NCBI GenBank assembly: GCA_009703545.1
Contig: WLFX01000006.1
Span: forward strand, 1 to 15,505
From: Actinomycetota bacterium
Lineage (GTDB): Bacteria > Actinomycetota > Actinomycetes > Actinomycetales > Microbacteriaceae
DNA length: 15,505 nt
Reading direction: 5' to 3'
Numbering within the stretch: the first letter of the stretch is position 1; the number at the start of each line of letters is the position of its first letter. Below the pieces are notes generated by a model, which saw only the letters and a list, made by a program, of their open reading frames with translations, was not told the DNA's origin and did not search any database. Position numbers and translations under genes: made by a program. Shown one piece after another: positions 13,040-15,505 of the stretch.

Positions 13040-13972
13040 GTGACCTCACCAACGACCACAACAGTTCGACCTCGCAGAGGCGATCGAATTTTCCGTGGTG
13101 TTTCGATTAGTGCTGGCGTCGTCATTCTTTCGGTTTTGGTCCTTGTCGCGGCGTTTTTGGTATTCAAAGCCCTTCCGGCGCTCGACCCATCGGCACAGAT
13201 CGAATCCACACCGGACGGCTTTCTGGCTTTCGTTGGGCCGCTAGTTTTTGGGACATTGTTTTCTGCGACTCTTGCTCTGATTTTTGCGACGCCGCTGTCC
13301 ATCGGAATCGGACTATTCATTTCGCATTACGCCCCCCGCCGAATTGCATCGGCCCTCGGCTATGTCATCGACCTATTGGCGGCGATCCCGTCAGTTGTCT
13401 ATGGGCTGTGGGGGATTCAAGTCTTTGCTCCCTTTATCCAGCCGGTGTATCAGTGGCTGGCCGACAATTGGGGTTTTCTTCCCATTTTTGAAGGACCGGT
13501 CTCGGGCACTGGACGCACGATCCTTACCGTTGGGGTTGTACTGGCCATCATGATTTTGCCCATCATGTCGGCCCTCGCCCGAGAAGTTTTTCTCCAGACT
13601 CCGCGTTTACACGAAGAGGCGGCGCTCGCCTTGGGAGCAACTCGCTGGGAAATGATTCAGATGGCCGTTCTTCCCTTCGCCCGCAGCGGGCTCCTGTCTG
13701 CCGCGATGCTCGGCCTGGGTCGGGCATTGGGCGAAACGATGGCTGTGGCCATGGTCTTATCGCCAGCTGCGGCGGTAACGTTCAAGCTCCTCACCTCGGA
13801 AAACCCGTCGACGATCGCGTCGACGATTGCACTCGACTTCCCGGAAGCCTCGGGACTCGACGTCAACGCACTCATAGCCGCTGGACTCGTTCTCTTCGCA
13901 ATCACGATGGTGGTCAACTCGTTTGCGCGAGCAATTGTTACGCGTCAGCGTAGGAAGATGGGCGAGAACTGA
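13040..13972 (+). CDS. pstC: Phosphate ABC transporter permease PstC
   Basis: Inner-membrane half of the phosphate channel, 310 aa. About six hydrophobic segments (around 22-45, 63-96, 105-130, 158-180, 216-240 and 274-296), and the cytoplasmic EAA loop EEAALALGATRWEMIQMAVL (192-211) that docks on PstB. AIPSVVYGLWGI (115-126) is typical of PstC. GTG 13040 is the only start available, because an in-frame stop lies at 13028. No ribosome site is visible; TAGTGT six bases upstream suggests leaderless initiation, or translation depends on the upstream message. It overlaps pstA by one base (TGATG). Confidence 0.95.
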   Translation: MTSPTTTTVRPRRGDRIFRGVSISAGVVILSVLVLVAAFLVFKALPALDPSAQIESTPDGFLAFVGPLVFGTLFSATLALIFATPLSIGIGLFISHYAPRRIASALGYVIDLLAAIPSVVYGLWGIQVFAPFIQPVYQWLADNWGFLPIFEGPVSGTGRTILTVGVVLAIMILPIMSALAREVFLQTPRLHEEAALALGATRWEMIQMAVLPFARSGLLSAAMLGLGRALGETMAVAMVLSPAAAVTFKLLTSENPSTIASTIALDFPEASGLDVNALIAAGLVLFAITMVVNSFARAIVTRQRRKMGEN

Positions 13973-15021
13973 TGACAACGGTTCGCGGTCGCCCCACCAC
14001 ACTGACTCGAGGGACAGTCATCTCGCTTTTCATCAGTGGAATGGCCATCTCGTATTTTGTTGCCGCCGTCAACCGAGGCGACGGCGAATTCGTCCCCCTC
14101 GGAATCTTCGCCTTGGGGATGGTGGTCTTTGGACTTCTCGTGGTTCCAACATCCTGGTTCGTGGAGGGTCGTCGGAAGGCCATCAATCGGACGATGACGG
14201 GCTTGGTTTTCTCGGCTTTCGGGTTTGCGCTGATTCCGCTCGTCTCTCTTGTGTGGACTGTCATCGCACTCGGTCTTGCGCGATTCGACGCTCAATTCTT
14301 CGGAAGCTCCATGCGAAACGTGGTGGGCGCTGGTGGTGGCGCACTCCACGCGGTTATCGGCACACTAGAAATTACGCTCATAGCGGCCCTCATCTCGATT
14401 CCCATCGGTCTCCTGACCAGCGTGTATCTGGTCGAATACGGTCGAGGTCGATTCTCAAACTGGGTGACAACGATGGTCGATGTGATGACGGGAATTCCAT
14501 CCATCGTCGCCGGACTTTTCGCGTTCGCGATGTTTTCCCTCTTTTTTGGCCCCGGTGTTCGAATGGGCTTCGCCGGTGCCGTCGCACTCAGCGTGCTCAT
14601 GATTCCCGTCGTGGTTCGCAGCTCCGAGGAGATGCTCCGGCTAGTCCCCAATGAACTGCGCGAAGCGTCGCTTGCACTCGGAGTTCCCAAGTGGCTCACG
14701 ATCCTTCGTGTCGTCTTCCCGACGGCAATCGGAGGCCTGGTTACTGGAATCATGATCGCGATTGCACGCGTGATTGGCGAAACGGCACCGCTCCTCATTG
14801 TGGCTGGATTCACGCAGAGTATGAACTACAACCCCTTCAGCGAGCGGATGATGACCTTGCCGGTCTTCGTCTATAACTCGTATTCGAGCCAGGGAACGGA
14901 CGCTCAGGCATATATCGATCGCGCGTGGGCCGGCGCCCTGACGCTCATCGTCATTGTTATGGTCCTCAATCTCGGAGCTCGAATTGTTTCGCGCGTCCTT
15001 CGGCCCGTTGGAAACCACTAA
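13972..15021 (+). CDS. pstA: Phosphate ABC transporter permease PstA
   Basis: Second permease of the phosphate transporter, 349 aa, longer than E. coli PstA (296). Two extra hydrophobic segments at the N-terminus (about 14-33 and 41-61) precede the usual set (about 78-101, 124-153, 174-193, 198-216, 253-281 and 322-342). [14 protein letters not shown] (172-185) and the EAA loop [20 protein letters not shown] (231-250) identify the family; [12 protein letters not shown] (269-280) is also typical. A purine-rich GGAAGATGGGCGAG stretch precedes the ATG, which shares its first base with the pstC stop. Confidence 0.95.
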   Translation: MTTVRGRPTTLTRGTVISLFISGMAISYFVAAVNRGDGEFVPLGIFALGMVVFGLLVVPTSWFVEGRRKAINRTMTGLVFSAFGFALIPLVSLVWTVIALGLARFDAQFFGSSMRNVVGAGGGALHAVIGTLEITLIAALISIPIGLLTSVYLVEYGRGRFSNWVTTMVDVMTGIPSIVAGLFAFAMFSLFFGPGVRMGFAGAVALSVLMIPVVVRSSEEMLRLVPNELREASLALGVPKWLTILRVVFPTAIGGLVTGIMIAIARVIGETAPLLIVAGFTQSMNYNPFSERMMTLPVFVYNSYSSQGTDAQAYIDRAWAGALTLIVIVMVLNLGARIVSRVLRPVGNH

Positions 15022-15035
15022 GGATGGAAAAAGAC

Positions 15036-15505
15036 ATGGGAAAAATCATTGAACTCGATCACGTCGACGTGTTGTACGGTCAGTTTCTCGCCGTCGAAGA
15101 TGTGTCCCTCACGATTGAACCTCAGACGGTCACAGCGTTCATCGGACCGTCCGGTTGCGGAAAGTCGACCCTGTTGCGCACCATCAACCGCATGCACGAG
15201 GTTATTCCTGGTGCGCGGGTCAAGGGGGACATCCGTCTTGACGGCCTCAACCTTTACGGGGATGAAGTCGACCCGGTGACCGTTCGACGCGACGTCGGAA
15301 TGGTCTTCCAACGCCCGAATCCTTTCCCGACGATGTCGATCCGCGACAACGTGCTGGCGGGTTACAAACTCAACAACGATCGAATGTCAAAGTCAGACCA
15401 AGATGGCATCGTCGAATCGTCACTCAAGAGCGCTCACTTATGGAAAGAAGTCAAGAACCGTCTCGACAAGCCCGGCGGCGGCCTCTCAGGCGGCCAGCAA
15501 CAGCG
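15036..15505 (+). CDS. pstB: Phosphate ABC transporter ATP-binding protein PstB (3' truncated by window)
   Basis: ATPase that powers the PstCA channel. The first 156 residues are present: Walker [10 protein letters not shown] (37-45), PstB-specific [18 protein letters not shown] (47-64), Q-loop Gln92 in [16 protein letters not shown] (91-106), and the ABC signature LSGGQQQ (150-156) at the window end. Walker B lies beyond. ATG 15036 is favoured because AAGGATGGA sits just before it; ATG 15024 is in frame but overlaps that site. It is 14 bases after pstA. Confidence 0.95.
   Translation, partial: MGKIIELDHVDVLYGQFLAVEDVSLTIEPQTVTAFIGPSGCGKSTLLRTINRMHEVIPGARVKGDIRLDGLNLYGDEVDPVTVRRDVGMVFQRPNPFPTMSIRDNVLAGYKLNNDRMSKSDQDGIVESSLKSAHLWKEVKNRLDKPGGGLSGGQQQ

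Noticed and set aside
1..15505. CRISPR arrays, tRNA/rRNA genes, insertion sequences, defence or toxin-antitoxin modules
   Set aside because: None found by reading: no spaced direct repeats of CRISPR type, no transposase or integrase motifs, and all sizeable frames are assigned to core functions.

Overview
The window reads as chromosomal core sequence from an actinobacterium, most likely a small-genome member of the Microbacteriaceae. This is inferred from the SenX3/RegX3-type phosphate regulators, a lipoate ligase starting EYKVPGGKL, a YtxH / Holin-X / DUF3618 trio, moderate-to-high GC, dense packing and several genes that look leaderless. No tRNA, rRNA, CRISPR array, insertion sequence or prophage module was seen, and no gap exceeds about 145 bases.

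Layout. Bases 1-3221 (+): the 3' part of a TrkH/KtrB potassium channel subunit, its RCK partner TrkA/KtrA (TTG start, overlapping), and a soluble M13 metallopeptidase. Bases 3263-5084 (+): a promoter, then a tight run of three small membrane proteins (YtxH-like, Holin-X, DUF3618) running into uroporphyrinogen-III synthase (hemD). Bases 5081-7991 (-): MFS exporter, Lrp/AsnC regulator and 6-phosphofructokinase, the last meeting hemD tail to tail. Bases 8048-9147 (+): a possible 17-codon leaderless leader ORF and a lipoate-protein ligase family protein, divergent from the MFS gene. Bases 9144-10962 (-): senX3-regX3. Bases 11105-15505 (+): phoU, pstS, pstC, pstA and the start of pstB.

The right third is a complete phosphate sensing and uptake locus. 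PstS captures phosphate, PstC/PstA form the channel, PstB drives it, PhoU links transporter state to the kinase SenX3, and SenX3 phosphorylates RegX3. The 142-base divergent region between senX3 and phoU carries a perfect 12-bp palindrome and four in-phase 11-base PHO-box-like units, a good candidate operator region. A 12-bp-stem hairpin separates pstS from pstC.

Nothing here is an obviously new system. The best leads are regulatory: a recurring TAnnnT -10 hexamer placed 6-7 bases before start codons, the candidate uORF ahead of the lipoate ligase, the PHO-like repeats, the pstS-pstC hairpin, and the uncharacterised small-membrane-protein operon coupled to hemD.
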